A DNA stretch of 64,000 bases from Ilex aquifolium (lineage: Eukaryota; Streptophyta; Magnoliopsida; Aquifoliales; Aquifoliaceae). This document shows positions 11,085 to 23,269 of this stretch, piece after piece (the first letter of the stretch is position 1; each line of letters opens with the position of its first letter). Position numbers and translations under genes: made by a program. Under the pieces are notes generated by a model, which had not been told where the DNA came from, did no database searches, and was given only the letters and a program-made list of their open reading frames with translations. The stretch lies in contig OX637404.1 in assembly GCA_951799425.1 (NCBI GenBank), forward strand, positions 23,494,545-23,558,544. Reading direction: 5' to 3'.

Positions 11085-11510
11085 GAAGGCAACGATGCCC
11101 GTCAACTATGGCCCGACCTCGATTTTAACTTGTGGTGGCATTAGACAATGAGGCCTCCGGTGTAGGGATAAAAGGGAGGAGAATGGCTAAGGCTTGAGGA
11201 AGATGATGGAATAAATTTGATCTTCATATAGGTTTTTTTAAAAGTAGTGATTTTCGTCGACTATGGTCCGACATCAATTACAAGTGGTGTACTTCGGCGA
11301 AGATGAAGAGAAGAGGAGGAAGTTAGGGCTTTACAAGAGGGGAGAGGAAGGAGCAAATACAATAATCTTCAAGTGGATCTTTTAAAATCTTTGACAACGA
11401 TCTTCATCAGTGATGGTTGGCATCGATTTCAGGTGATAGAACACCGACGAAGATGAAAAAAGAGGAAGGTTACACTTGGGGCTTGCTTATGGGGAGAAAG
11501 AAAAGAAAAG
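11085..11510. repeat. Degenerate tandem repeat, about three units of 150 bp
   Basis: Three successive stretches starting near 11085, 11248 and 11391 share the order: a GTCGACTATGGTCCGAC-like phrase, GGTGGTG...ACTTCG-like text, then purine-rich AAGATGAAGAGAAGAGGAGG and GGGGAGAG-like text. They have diverged substantially. No coding role is supported. Confidence 0.4.
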
Positions 11511-11927
11511 AAAAATAGGGTCCACTGAATTGTTTTAAAGAAAAAAGAGGGCAAAATATTTTAGTTGACTAAATTAGTAACGTGGTACATACACCTCATC
11601 CGCTATATCATCAAGTCGGGATTTTAGGTTAAAAAATAGTCCCAATAGCATTACTCAAAGGCAATACTAATTGGACACATTAAAAGTTAATAATATGGGT
11701 TTAAAAATATGTTATTTATTTATATATCCTTAATATATGTATATATCATATCTATCTATTACATATTATATATACAGTAAATTCATACAAAGAAACAATG
11801 ATAAAATATACTTATACATTTTTTTTCATTCTTTCAATTTTCTATTCAAATCAATCACAAAAAAAAATTAATATTTACTACTTTTCATCCCCTTACCTAA
11901 TACAACAAGAAAAAATAAAAGATTTGA

Positions 11928-11954
11928 TATATATATATATATATATATATATAT
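11928..11954. repeat. (TA)n microsatellite at the left edge of the viral insertion
   Basis: A run of TA dinucleotides ends exactly where the duplicated viral end begins. Endogenous florendoviruses are known to favour TA-rich simple repeats as integration sites, so this is likely the target. Confidence 0.75.
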
Positions 11955-11999
11955 CTACAGCTTGTAATTCTTCATGGCTTCCGCATTTGTCTTGATTTT
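11951..11999 (+). repeat. Left terminal redundancy of the viral fossil
   Basis: The phrase CTACAGCTTGTAATTCTTCA and what follows, through CTTGATTTT, recur at 19845-19893 with two differences. The left copy runs straight into the primer site; the right copy stops where the primer site would begin. Confidence 0.8.
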
Positions 12000-12010
12000 G
12001 GTATCAGAGC
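11999..12010 (+). other. tRNA-Met primer-binding site of the viral fossil
   Basis: TGGTATCAGAGC is the standard site complementary to the 3' end of plant initiator methionine tRNA, used to prime minus-strand synthesis in caulimovirids and many LTR elements. Here it directly follows the terminal redundancy. Confidence 0.85.
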
Positions 12011-12299
12011 CATCTGACGGCCTGGATAGTTAACCATTGAGTTATATTTGTTTCATCTTATTCATTCTAAATCTTTCATGCTTCAATTAGTAAATCATTT
12101 GTTATTTGTATTCTTAGTTGCCTTAGCCTTGCCACACAGCCTGAAACCGAGAGGTCCTAGTATGTCATCCTGTTTGTAAGTCCTTGTGTAGGCAGTTGAG
12201 GGATAATAACCAATGGATGAGGTTTTACTAGAAGGGTATGAGCAAAAGGGTAGCTTAGGAATAAAATTAACTCATAATTTACAAAATTGAAAAATCTTA

Positions 12300-13230
12300 G
12301 ATTTAAAAATGAATAGATTATTCAGATCTAATTCTATGGCTAGCTCATCTAGATCTTCATTGAACACTATACCTAATATAGTAAATGAAGAAGAACATGA
12401 ATTTCATGAGTCTCATGTAGATTGGAGTGGATGGAATATCCCTACAATCCCCCATAGGAAAATCTACAAGTCTAGCTGGCTCTCCAAAGCCTTTAACTCT
12501 AAATTACAGGTAAAAACCACTGAACAGGTTTATGCCTTAAAAAATGATGAAGAATCTTGTCAACTCCTCAGTAAGGAGGCACTTAAAAGACATAGGTCTA
12601 AAGGATTTAAATTTATCCATTTAGGTCTAGTCCAAGTTGCAATAAAGCCATTAATACCAATGAAAAAAAATGCAGCAGTTCTATTAACTCTAAGAGATGC
12701 TAGATTCATAGATTATGAACCTGGTATTTTAGGGATAATGGAAGCTGGTCTTCATAACGGACCAATATATTTCAACTGTTTTCCAGACTTCACTTTAAGT
12801 CTAACTTGCAAAAACACTCATTTAGCTTTAACCTTAAGGATAAAACTAGATGGAGCTATTACCAATTTGGTCAAAGACACTGAATCTCTAGTACTAATCT
12901 ATAAGATTTATTACAGGTGTATGAACACAAACCTGAATGTGCATGCAATAAAGAAAAATCCTAAATATAGCACCGTGTTGATTTAGCCCAGTACCAATGA
13001 ATCCAACATACAAGTCCCTAAAAGACTTTTATGGAAAGATGTCCAACTACCAGAACATTGGATAGTTGAAAATGAAAACTTTAACAAAGAAAGTGAAAGT
13101 ACCACATCAAACCTAGAAAATGTCCAACAACTTGCTGATGGATCAGTAAGAATTTCCTTTGATAGTACCAGATCCAGTAGATCTAGTCTATCATCAATCC
13201 CTCCTAGTTTGATTAACAAACCAATTATGA
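12300..13230 (+). pseudogene. Movement-protein region of the viral fossil
   Basis: The translation resembles the 30K movement protein superfamily of caulimovirids: a beta-rich core with RHRSKGFKFIHLGLVQVAI, then GLHNGPIYFNCFPDFTLSL and KNTHLALTLRIKLDGA. In live relatives this protein carries virus through plasmodesmata. A leader of about 300 bp separates it from the primer site. It is part of the broken element and not a host gene. Confidence 0.7.
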
Positions 13231-13239
13231 TCAATGAAT

Positions 13240-15500
13240 GAAAAAAATCTGAATCTCATTCCAGTAGAAGAGATAAAGAGTTAACTGATATTTCTAAAGA
13301 AATAGAAAGAAGGCTTAAGTTAAAAGGAATCGATAATTCCTCCTCTCAAGTCAGTAAACCATATTACACTCCCCAGAGTGTACCACAACCTAGACCACAA
13401 GAAGAAGATAAGGAAGAAGACGACTTCACCCTTTCTTCTTCTGCTAGTGATATAGCCTCTGTTAATCATCAACTTTTAATGATTAAAAGAGAAAGAAATT
13501 TAGTCTTCATGCCCAACATGAGTAAACTAATGAAAGAAATTGAATCCGAAGAAAATAAATCCAATAAACAAGATTATTTTCAAAGATTTAATTACCAACA
13601 AAGAAATGAGATTAGGATAGGATGGGTCAAATTAATGCATAAAATTGAATCTGAAATTGCATTCTTTGATTACATTGAATCCTGTCATAAAGAAGTAAAA
13701 GTAGTAACAAAACATAATGGAAGACTTCCGATGCCACGGTATCTTCAAGTCAACCTCCAGTAGAGGCCATCACCTTCAGCCATAAAAACACTGAAGTCAC
13801 TGCATCTCCTTTTAAGGTTCCCACATTAGAATTTGAAAAGAAGATAGTAGAACAAGTCAATTTTACTAACCAAAGCCTAATCACCATAGGTAAACAGTTA
13901 GATAAAATTGAAACTAAAATTGATGAAATCAGACCATCTTCAAGTAAGAAGTTAGAAAAACCTCTAATTCAACTACCTGAAGATAGGGTTAATTTAGGAA
14001 TATCAGAAAAAGATAGTATTCAAATCCAGAAGATTGAAAGACTGATTAAAAAGATGGAAGCTAAGCCTGAAAAAACAGAACCATCTAAAATAACAGTTAT
14101 CAACCAAACTTCTGATTCTGAAACTATTGAAAGTATTTCTGATCCTGAAATTAAAGAACTGGAAAAAGCCTTTGAAACTCAACAAATTAATAAGTTGACC
14201 TTTTCAAATGTCAATCCAACCAGTGTCAGCAAAAATTGGTACCCCAGACCAACACCGCCTGACCTTTAATTTGAAGAAAAGAATATCAGTAAACAGTTTT
14301 CTGTTCAATCTAACAAACTCTATGAATGGAACATAGATGGTTTAAGTGAACAAGAAATCCTTAACAAAATTCACCACATGTCTATGTTGATCAACAACTA
14401 TGTCAACAACCTTGACAAAACAGAACCAAAATTAGTTGACCTTATCACCTCTGGTTTTACAGGAGTCTTAAGAAGTTGGTGGGACAACTATCTCACTCAA
14501 GAATCAAGAGACACTGTTAAATATGTTGTTGTTGTTGATGATGAAGGAATGCCAATTTTCGATGAAAGAATTGGTAAAGCAAAACAAGATGGGATCAATA
14601 CTCTCATCTTCACCATCATAAAACATTTTTTTGGCACACCCAGTAATATTGAAGCTAGGATCCATGATCAGCTCAGTAATCTCAGGTGCCCCACACTTAG
14701 TGATTTTAGATGGTACAAAGATGTTTTTATTTCCAGAGTTATGATCCGCCCAGATTGTAACAAATCATTCTGGAAAGAAAAATTTGTTAATGGTTTACTT
14801 AATCTCTTTGCCCATAAGATCAGAGAAGTCCTTGCCAAAGACACAGGGATCATTGAATATGATTCTTTGACCTATGGAGAAATTGTCAATATCATTCAGA
14901 AAGAGAGTATGCGAATGTGTATTGGCATGAAGATTAGTAAACAATTTAAGGATGAAAAGAAAAACGCTAAATATGAAATGAGTGATTTCTGTGAACAATA
15001 TGGTCTCCCTTCAGTTGCACCATATACCAACAGAAAACACAAGTCCCACAAATCACACAAGCCTTATAGCAGGAGCAAATCTTATCATAAAAGAAGCAAA
15101 AAACCCTCCCAGAAACTAGAATTTTACAAAAAACCTAGGAAAACTTATAAGCGTCAAACTTATAAGAAAAACTTGGGGAAAAAGTCTGATAAAAAAGACA
15201 AAAAAGATAAGGATGTCAAATGTTTTAACTGTGGAAAAAAATGTCATATTAGCCCAGATTGCCCAGTCAAAAAACAGGTTAAAAGATTACACTTAATTGA
15301 AAAAGATGAAGAAGAAATTCTCAAAATCTTTAGGTTAAGCAATCTTAGACAAAGTGAAGAAAGCTCAGACTCAAAAAGTACTGAGAGCTCTTCAGACTAC
15401 CAGTCTGCCCCTAGCAGCCATAGTGAACCTGACATTAAGTTAGGATGTGAAGATAACTGTAACTGTAAAATGGCTAGAGTTATCACAAAGCAGGATCATG
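13240..15500 (+). pseudogene. Linker and coat-protein region of the viral fossil
   Basis: A charged, Lys/Glu-rich linker (to about 14280) is followed by a capsid-like domain (motifs GVLRSWWDNYL and FFGTPSNIEARIHDQLSNLR) and a very basic stretch. A retroviral-type CCHC knuckle, CFNCGKKCHISPDC, is encoded at 15221-15262. This order is standard for caulimovirid coat proteins. The region is part of the broken element. Confidence 0.72.
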
Positions 15501-15899
15501 AAGAATAACAAATTCTTATTGACCTTATCAGTAAGATTGAATATCCAGAATTAAAACTAAAATACATAAAAAATCTCAAAGAATTGTTTATCAAAAAAAA
15601 TAATAAACAACCCTCAGAAAGACAATTAATTAATTTTAACAAAACTTTAGAAATATTTGGTAAGGAGAAAAAGAAAGAACTCACCTTACAAGATCTTCAA
15701 AGTGAAGTTAATAAAATTAAGTAAGAAATAAAAGACTTAAAAGCACAAGACATAATCTTTGCTGGAAACTTGAGTCTTTTACAAACCACAACTTCTGAGA
15801 CAAAAGATTTTAATCCTGAAAAACAGCCTCAAGAGTCATATGAAACAGAAGATCCTCAAAGAACACATTTACAGCGGATACCTGTAACCTCCCCTTTAG

Positions 15900-16350
15900 T
15901 GGAAACTTTGGGTTTAACGAAGCTGCCATTTCACGATGGGTGTTCACAATCTGATGATAATAGGATTAATTTGGTTAACAAAATCAGTTTTCAAAAATGG
16001 TATTCTCAGGTAAGAATCATCATTGATAATGATTTTGAACTTGACACTGTTGCCCTCATAGATACAGGTGCGGATGTGAACTGTATCCAAGAAGGGATCA
16101 TACCTACCAAATACTACCAAAAGACCTTTGAAAGATTAAGTTTAGCCAATGGTAGTAGAATGAATGTCAAATACAAGTTACCAAATGTGCATATCTGTTA
16201 AGACAATGTTTGTTTTAAAACATCATTTGTCTTAGTACAAGATATGACTGATGAAGTCATCATTAGATTACCATTTATATATCTGTTGTATCCATTTACT
16301 ACAGATACTGATGGTGTATCCACGAAACCATTTAGTCACTCTGTAACCTT
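15900..16350 (+). pseudogene. Aspartic protease region of the viral fossil
   Basis: The catalytic signature ALIDTGADVNCI is encoded near 16050-16085, preceded by a hydrophobic strand and followed by LANGSRMNVKYKL. In caulimovirids this enzyme cuts the polyprotein. It sits between the coat and polymerase regions, as in known genomes. Confidence 0.75.
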
Positions 16351-16399
16351 TAGGTTCATCACTAAACCTGAAGTTAAGAATCTAAAACAACTTAAAGAT

Positions 16400-17930
16400 C
16401 ATTCAATCTCTAAGTATGTTAAGTTGATTAACCAGAAGACTAATCAACTGAAATTTATCAAAGAAGAAATTAATTATAAGAGAATTCAAGAACAATTAAC
16501 CAACCCAATCTTAACTGAAAAGATTGAAAAATTCAAGAAAAAACTTGAAACAGAAGTTTGTTCTGACCTTCCTACAGCTTTCTGGCATAGGAAACAACAC
16601 ATGGTCAAACTTCCATATATCAAAGGATTTAAGAAAATAGATATTCCCACTAAATCCAGACCAATCCAAATGAACCATGAAGTAATGGAAATTTGCAAAA
16701 AAGAAATTTCTGAATTACTCAAAAATGGTATCATTAGGAAAAACAAATCTCCTTGGTCATGCCCAGCTTTCTCTGTCATCAAAAATGCAGAATTAGAAAG
16801 AGGCACACCAAGACTTGTAATCAATTATAAACCTTTAAATGCTGTTTTGGAATGGATCAGGTACCCAATTCCAAATAAACAGAATTTAATTAAAAGACTT
16901 CATAATGCAGCAGTATTTTCAAAATTTGATTTGAAAAATGGTTTCTGGCAGATCATTATATCCCCAGAAGACAGATATAAAACTGCATTTACAACACCAT
17001 TTGGACATTATGAATGAAATGTAGTGCCTTTTGGATTAAAAAATGCACCCTCAGAATTCCAAAACATAATGAATGAAATTTTTAATTCTTTGAGTCATTT
17101 TTCTATTGTCTATATAGATGATATTCTTATCTTCAGTAGGTCAATAGAAGAACATTGAAAGCACCTTAATGCTTTCTTTGAGACAATTAAATATAATGGC
17201 TTAGTCATCTCAGCTAAGAAGATTAAGTTGTTCCAAACCTCAGTAAGGTTCCTTGGATATGATACCCATCAGTCCACTATCGTTCCCATCAGTAGATCCA
17301 TCCAATTTGCAGATAAATTTCTTGATGAAATTCTTGATAAAACCCAGTTGCAAAGGTTCTTAGGTTCCCTAAACTATGTTTCTGACTTCTATCAGAATCT
17401 TAGGAAAACCGTTAAACCTCTGTATGACAGACTCAAATGAAATCCTTCTCCTTGGACCTCTGAGCATACATCCATAGTCAAACAAGTCAAATAGTTCATC
17501 AAAACTTTGCCTTGTCTTGGTATCCCTTCAGTTGATTCTTTTAAAATCATTCAAACTGATGCCTCTGATATCGGATATGGGGGTATCCTCCTACAAAGAG
17601 AGTCTCCTAACTCTCCTGAGCAAATTGTTCGTTTTCATTCTAGTATATGGAACAAAGCACAAGCTAATTATAGTACTATTAAAAAAAGAGATTTTATCTA
17701 TTGTCCTGTGTATCTCTAAATTCCAGGATGATATATTAAATCAAAAATTTCTGGTTAGAGTAGATTGCAAATCTGCTAAATATGTTTTAGAAAAAAGACG
17801 TACAAAATATTGCTAGTAAACAAATTTGTGCAAGATGACAATCTATTTTAAGTATTTTTTATTTTGATATAAAATATATTAAGGACAGTAATAACTGCAC
17901 CCCTGATTTCCTAACCCGTGAATTCTTGCA
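16400..17930 (+). pseudogene. Reverse transcriptase / RNase H region of the viral fossil
   Basis: Polymerase motifs in order are [48 protein letters not shown] and the catalytic YIDDIL (17111-17128). The thumb phrase FLGSLNYVSDF follows, then an RNase H start QTDASDIGYGGIL and an end with PDFLTREFLQ. This is clearly caulimovirid or gypsy-type polymerase. The lack of any integrase downstream supports a pararetrovirus. Broken. Confidence 0.82.
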
Positions 17931-17934
17931 GGAA

Positions 17935-19265
17935 CCTCATGGCGAACAGGAAACCTAGCACTTCATCTAAAAACCCGGGGAATGATAAGCAAAAACAGAA
18001 ACAACTAGCCTTACCTAGCCCAAGCACTGCAATTGAGATTGCCAACAGATATCAACCCCTTGGTAGGCCAGTAGTCCAACCAACCATTGTACCAGTTAGT
18101 ACATTCCTACAAATGGCCCAACAAGGCCCAACTACCCAGCTTGTCAGACCAACTAGTCAACCCATATCCAAACTACAGATCACTAACAGCCCCCAAAGGT
18201 AGATTACATCAAAAAAGGGTCTCCTAGAAATGTATTTTCTATTGAACCCAACCATGCTCACCTAAGCAACCCAATCGACTTAGTCGATGCCTATCTTGGA
18301 CCCGGATGGACCTTTATCTCATCTGATCCTGAAAAAACCTTTACTTTTTATCAGGATATACTATTTTTTACCCAATCCATTTTTATCAAACTCATATTTG
18401 ATAAATTTGAACCAAGTAAAGTTATTTATCATTCTTTATATATATATATTAAAGTTTATCTCCCTCAAAGAATGGGGATCTCACCCTCTTTTACTCAGAG
18501 ACCTTAAGGGATATAACAAGAAGTTTAGTTACTATGACTATCAACAGGCATGGTCTAAACTTATCATCTACCAAGATGAGTCATTAACTCATTCTTGGTT
18601 CATACAATTCCACAGAGATTTCAAGAGCCAGATTCTTTCCTGGTTCATACAGTGGTGGCTTGTCTACGGCCCCATTAATGAAATCTTTCTAGCTGATCTT
18701 TATGATCAGATAGTCTACTTCTCATCCACTTACCGACCTAGTAAGCATGAGAGTCAGTTTTCTATATTATTATTATTTATTATTAAATATAAAGTTCCCT
18801 GGATCTGCAAATGGCAATGGGAAATTAATGGTAACAGTGTTGCCCAACAATTCTATGTTAAATGGTGGCCCGGGTTCCAACAGGACAAGGTCATTGAACA
18901 GGTACAGAAGGAGTTCCCCGTCAAGGTTCCAACCCCAGTAGCGGTTCCAGCAGCCTTGCCTCCAGTAACTCCAGCAAAGTCAGCCATGCCTCCCCTCAGG
19001 GTTTCAGAAAAACCCCAGGAGTCAGCACAGCACTCCAAGTAGAAAAAATCCTCATCTAAGGATTCCTCTACCACTAAACAGCTGAAGAAGAAGTCTTCTG
19101 AGCTAATAGAACTAGCCCAGAAACTCCTCCAACAGGCAGCCAGTTCGAGTAGTTCATCAGCATCCTCACAAGTATTCGTTAATGCATCCATGGACCCATT
19201 CCAAGATGCCCATGATCCATATGAAGGTTATGATGACCTTGATGAAGCTGATCTCTCTACTCATT
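17935..19265 (+). pseudogene. Downstream second coding region of the viral fossil (function unknown)
   Basis: It starts with a Pro/Gln/Thr-rich basic segment (MANRKPSTSSKNPG, IANRYQPLGRPVV), then a conserved-looking core with DLVDAYLGPGWTF and a Trp-rich stretch (WSKLIIYQDES, WLVYGPINE). It ends with a Pro/Ala and Ser-rich tail. Florendoviruses carry a separate downstream reading frame of unknown function in this place. I do not recognise a viroplasmin/transactivator domain. Broken. Confidence 0.55.
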
Positions 19266-19269
19266 GATC

Positions 19270-19844
19270 CTGATCCTTACTTGTGATAGCTTCAATCACT
19301 ACTTTCTTCATTAAAGAAAGAAAAGTTGTCTGTCACATGTAACGATAAGGCATCAACTAGCAGACGAGGCTCTTTCCCCTAGTAAAGCAGCTGACAGTCA
19401 GATATCAATCTGCTTTCCCACCGAAAGAAGATTCCTTCAGACAACGGCAGGGGCCCACACCTGCACTAAGTCAAAAGTTACTTTGGTTAAAACAATTACC
19501 CTCACTTTTCCACTGAAAGTAGAAGTGAAATGTCTTTTACCAGAGTTAAAGCAGTCACAGAAGACAAAAGAGCAATCATTCCAAAGATTCTCTTGAAAAT
19601 TCTTACGCCTATATAAGGACTTTAGTCTTCACTAGCAAACGAAGTCTCTTCAGACACAATACAAGCCTGTAAACACTCTCCCCTACCTTCTCTCATATTG
19701 TATCTCTGTCTTCATAATGATGCAAATGAAGAGCCTTAAGAGTTTTTACTCCGCTTATTTCCACTAGTCCACTAGTACTTGTGTTGTAAGTATTTATCTT
19801 TCATACTGAAATTTTTATTTTGTGAATATAATTATCTATCTATT
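19270..19844 (+). promoter_or_regulatory. Intergenic promoter region of the viral fossil
   Basis: A noncoding stretch carries the box TATATAAGG (19610-19618) in a context like caulimovirid full-length transcript promoters. About 230 bp of presumed transcript start region and leader follow, before the right terminal redundancy (19845-19893). Assignment is by position and box only. Confidence 0.55.
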
Positions 19845-19893
19845 ATATCTACAGCTTGTAATTCTTCATGACTTCCGCATTTGCCTTGATTTT

Positions 19894-20292
19894 CAATTGT
19901 TCTTTTCATCCTCCATACCAAACAAACTATTACCATTTAAAGTCTGGGCTTTGGTTAATGGGGGTTTGATTGATCGATCAGTCACTCTCATTTAAATTCT
20001 TGGGAAATTTGGTGGCTGATCCCCTTTTATGGACTTATTTGATGATAAGTCCAACAAAAAAAATTATTTAAGAATAAGTTCATTTTGATCTCTATTGTCC
20101 AAAATACCCCGAGTAGTTCTATTTAATTAAAACAAATTTAAAAACTAAAAACTTTTTGACGAACATTAAAATTTTTTCTCTCATATCTATCTATATCCAT
20201 ATATAATTTAGGACTATTTCTCTTTCTCATATATATATACTATTTGTAAATGTCAGAATCTGCAAATTTTTTTTGATTTCCTATATATACTA
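19894..20292. other. Intergenic, nothing recognised
   Basis: Right flank of the viral insertion. It is not TA-microsatellite at the junction, unlike the left flank. A/T-rich, with no gene or clear repeat end. Confidence 0.5.
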
Positions 20293-20828
20293 GGGTTAAT
20301 TGCACTAGAGGTCCCCAAAGTATGATATTTGTCTCATTTTGGTCCTCAATATTTCAATTGCATCATTTTGGTCCCTAAAGTATTGAATATGTTTCTATAT
20401 AGTCTTCTAAGCAGACAACGTCCAGATTGCTAATAATTTTTTATCATAAACATGTCACGTAATACTTAAATATGGTCAAAAATAATTTTGATAGCTCTTA
20501 AACAAAATTATGGTAGCTCTTGACAAAAATTGTGTAATAGGGATAGCTTTTGACCAAAATTTGGATAACTCGTAATCAAAACTGTGTAATTTGAATAGCT
20601 ATTTTGAATAGAAATTTGGTCAAGAATTATCTAAATTATTTTTTTGTCCATATTTAAGTATCACGTGACAAGTTTATGATAACAAATCATTAGCAATATG
20701 AACGTTGTCTGCTTAAGGGACCTTATAGAAACATATTCAATACTTCAGGGACCAAAATGATGCAATTGAAATATTAGGGACTAAAATGAGACAAACCTCA
20801 TACTCTGAGGACCTCCAGTGAAATATAT
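20293..20828. mobile_element. Long-arm foldback MITE, Mutator-like, about 535 bp
   Basis: The arms are about 175 bp each: 20293-20474 and 20646-20828. The left arm begins GGGTTAATTGCACTAGAGGT, then TTTGTCTCATTTTGGTCC, and holds AGACAACGTCCAGATTGC. The right arm is its close inverted copy and ends in GGACCTCCAGTG. The short loop holds tandem GATAGCTCTT/GATAGCTTTTGACC words. Long arms and GGTTAATTGCA ends are typical of Mutator-derived miniature elements. It has no coding capacity. Confidence 0.8.
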
Positions 20829-21265
20829 CATATATATTATTTACAATTATCTCTATCTATATGAAGAAATAAAGTACTATATATGTTAAATTATTATACA
20901 CATATAGAGTTACTAGGTTGAATTCCACGGTCTAATATATGTTATATTTTATTTTTTGGTATGTAACAATATAATAATATTATAAGCGATCTAATCAACC
21001 TATTTAACAAAATAAAAATTAATAATTCTATAATATAATTAAATGTGCAAATGCCTAAAGGGGTCGGAGAGATACCTAAATAAATAAAAAATTAGATATT
21101 CAAAGACTTATAGAATAAATTGATAACTAAATTTAGTAATAATTAAAATACGGATTAATTATTTAGCACTTAATTTATTATTTAATTTAATTACGCATAT
21201 AATTCACATTTTTATAAAAATAATATTATTTAAATTTTTTTACGTGTAACGTACGTCGTGCATTG
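20829..21265. other. A/T-rich stretch, mostly interior of an older Helitron-like sequence
   Basis: There is no gene. It leads into the Helitron 3' terminus at 21269; the 5' end of that element could not be located. Confidence 0.4.
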
Positions 21266-21269
21266 CTAG
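21240..21269 (+). mobile_element. Helitron 3' terminus
   Basis: ACGTGTAACGTACGT has hairpin-forming potential, and GTGCATTGCTAG then T gives the CTRR|T end of Helitrons. One base later (21271) another Helitron 5' end starts. The body of this element upstream is not delimited. Confidence 0.5.
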
Positions 21270-22225
21270 TATCTATATAATAAAATAGTTAAATTGTTTG
21301 CCTTGAGTTTTTCGCGGCTCAAATCGTTTTGATGCGATAGTTCTAATTAGACTTTCATTTTTTTTACAACTCTAGAACTCTCATCTCTCATACAACTCTC
21401 TTTATTTATCTCTCTCTCTATCTCTCTTTCTCTCCCTCATATTGTTATCTTTTTTTTTTCTCATGTGTTGTTTTTATTATTATTTACTCCATAAAATAGA
21501 TGAAACTATATGGTATATAATTATTTATTTATATATCTGACGGCATGTATTTTGTCACATGCTTCTTAATTTATAAATAACACTTAATGTAAATAAATAA
21601 TAGCACATTAACTATAAACACCAAATAATATTCAACACGAAATAAACCTTAGATTGTAAATTAATATATAATTTTATCAAAAATTGATATTTAATTTTGT
21701 TCAATTTATATTCTACTTTGTCTAATTAATATCAAATTAATTTTTATTGTTATTAAATTAATATTAAAATTCATTTAATCAATTTTTTGGGGTACTAAAT
21801 TATATCAATTTTTTGGGTACTAAGTCAAAATTTATTTGATTTTATTAAATTCTTAATTTTTTGGGTACTAAATTTAGAAAAGGACAATTGTAAAATAATA
21901 AAGTTTTATGGGATGAAATCACCAATTTTCGTTAGCAACATTGATGAAAAGGAGACAAAGGGGGTCTCCGTGCAATAAATTTCAAATCTCAGGGGGTCTC
22001 CATGTTATTTATAAATGTAAGAGGATGTTCTTATAATATTACCAAAACTCAGGGATATCTGTGATTTTTACCATTTTCTTAATTAGACATTAAATTATTA
22101 TTATTTTATCTTAAAAACTTGAATTGTTATATTTATAATATAAACAATTATTAGTTATGAGAGTTTGCTGATAATCAAAAAAGAAATGTGTGTCGGAGTT
22201 TTTTTGTGTATATTTATATATGGAG

Positions 22226-22580
22226 GATTAGACATTTGGTGATTAAATTTATAATTATGTTGTGTCATTTGGGGTTAAATGGTAATAATGGTGATAAATT
22301 CATGAGTTTTATAGATGAGCAAGATTTTGTTGATTTTATTTATCAGTTAAACATTGTGAATTTAATTGGGTTCTGCTAGTAAATTTTTTTTTTTTTGTTG
22401 AGGTATTTATTACATGGGGATATGGTAGATTGAAAATATGATGGTTGAGTTTATAATTATGTTGTTTTATTGGATTGAGTGGTAGTAAATGTGATAAATT
22501 CGTGAGTTTTATAAATGAGCAAGATTTTATTTATTTTTTAAAAATTATAAATTTAAATGGGTTATGTTAGTATTTTTTTT
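22226..22580 (+). repeat. Diverged direct duplication, period about 202 bp
   Basis: TTATAATTATGTTG, GATAAATTCATGAGTTTTATA, ATGAGCAAGATTTT and a GGGTTNTGNTAGTA ending each occur twice in the same order about 202 bp apart, with many substitutions and T-runs between. The first copy is open for 63 codons (22188-22379), but I do not recognise the product. Confidence 0.55.
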
Positions 22581-22689
22581 TCTCAGAGGCATTTGTATAA
22601 GATTTTTTTTAGGTCATTCCTTTTGAATTTGAGCAATTGTTTAAAAAAAATTTGTTTGTTGTACAATGTCTTTAGACACGATAAAGGAT

Positions 22690-22711
22690 TATATATATAT
22701 ATATATATATA
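22690..22711. repeat. (TA)n microsatellite
   Basis: About 22 bp of TA dinucleotides, followed to about 22905 by A/T-rich sequence with recurring AGTAACATTNA words. Confidence 0.7.
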
Positions 22712-23269
22712 GTAACATTTAAATAAAAAAAAATAGTAACATTCAAAAAATAAAAAATAATATTGAATATTAATATTTAGAAAAATAACGGTAGTAACAT
22801 ACTCAACAAAAACTAGTGACATTGAATTGATATTTCGGATAAATAGTAACATTCAGTATTAATAATAATATATTGAACAAAAAAATAATAACATGACAAA
22901 AAGTAGTTATATGAAAAAAAAAGTTGTACTAATACAATGTCGTATTCTTTACAAAAATACACAACCAACTAAATCGAAACCTAAACCAAAATCTTGATTG
23001 GTCAGCGATTACAACAAATGCATGAAGCACCGACGACACTTCCCGCAATGAACAATGACGAAAAAATTGTAAAATTGATGGAACACCACTACTTCAATCT
23101 TTTATATTTCGTTCAAAAGTTCACCATCAAGTTCAATCCACATACAAGTTCAATTCTTTGAATTCTATGTCCCAAGATTATCACCAATTTCGTTTCAGTT
23201 TCTCGAAAGGGTTCGAGAGATCACAAAAAGATTAACATCACATAGTACAACAAATCCGAAGTGATAATC

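Larger units (their letters stand above)
11951..19893 (+). mobile_element. Endogenous caulimovirid (florendovirus-like) fossil, about 7.9 kb, broken
   Basis: The domain order along the plus strand is movement protein, coat protein with a CCHC knuckle, aspartic protease, reverse transcriptase, RNase H, then a second downstream coding region and an intergenic promoter region. An initiator-Met tRNA primer site follows the first 49 bp, and the same 49 bp (2 mismatches) recurs at the right end, as expected for a terminally redundant pararetrovirus genome. There is no integrase and there are no long terminal repeats, which argues against a gypsy element. A movement domain plus a separate downstream coding region fits florendoviruses best. 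It covers a full genome length but is broken by roughly ten disabling changes, so it is an old, non-functional copy. Confidence 0.82.

Noticed and set aside
11951-19893. A Ty3/gypsy LTR retrotransposon
   Set aside because: There are no long terminal repeats and no integrase; a movement-protein domain and a 35S-like promoter layout favour a caulimovirid.
22188-22379. A 63-codon gene (MCRSFFVYIYIW...)
   Set aside because: It is half of a diverged duplication in A/T-rich Helitron-like DNA; no family resemblance.
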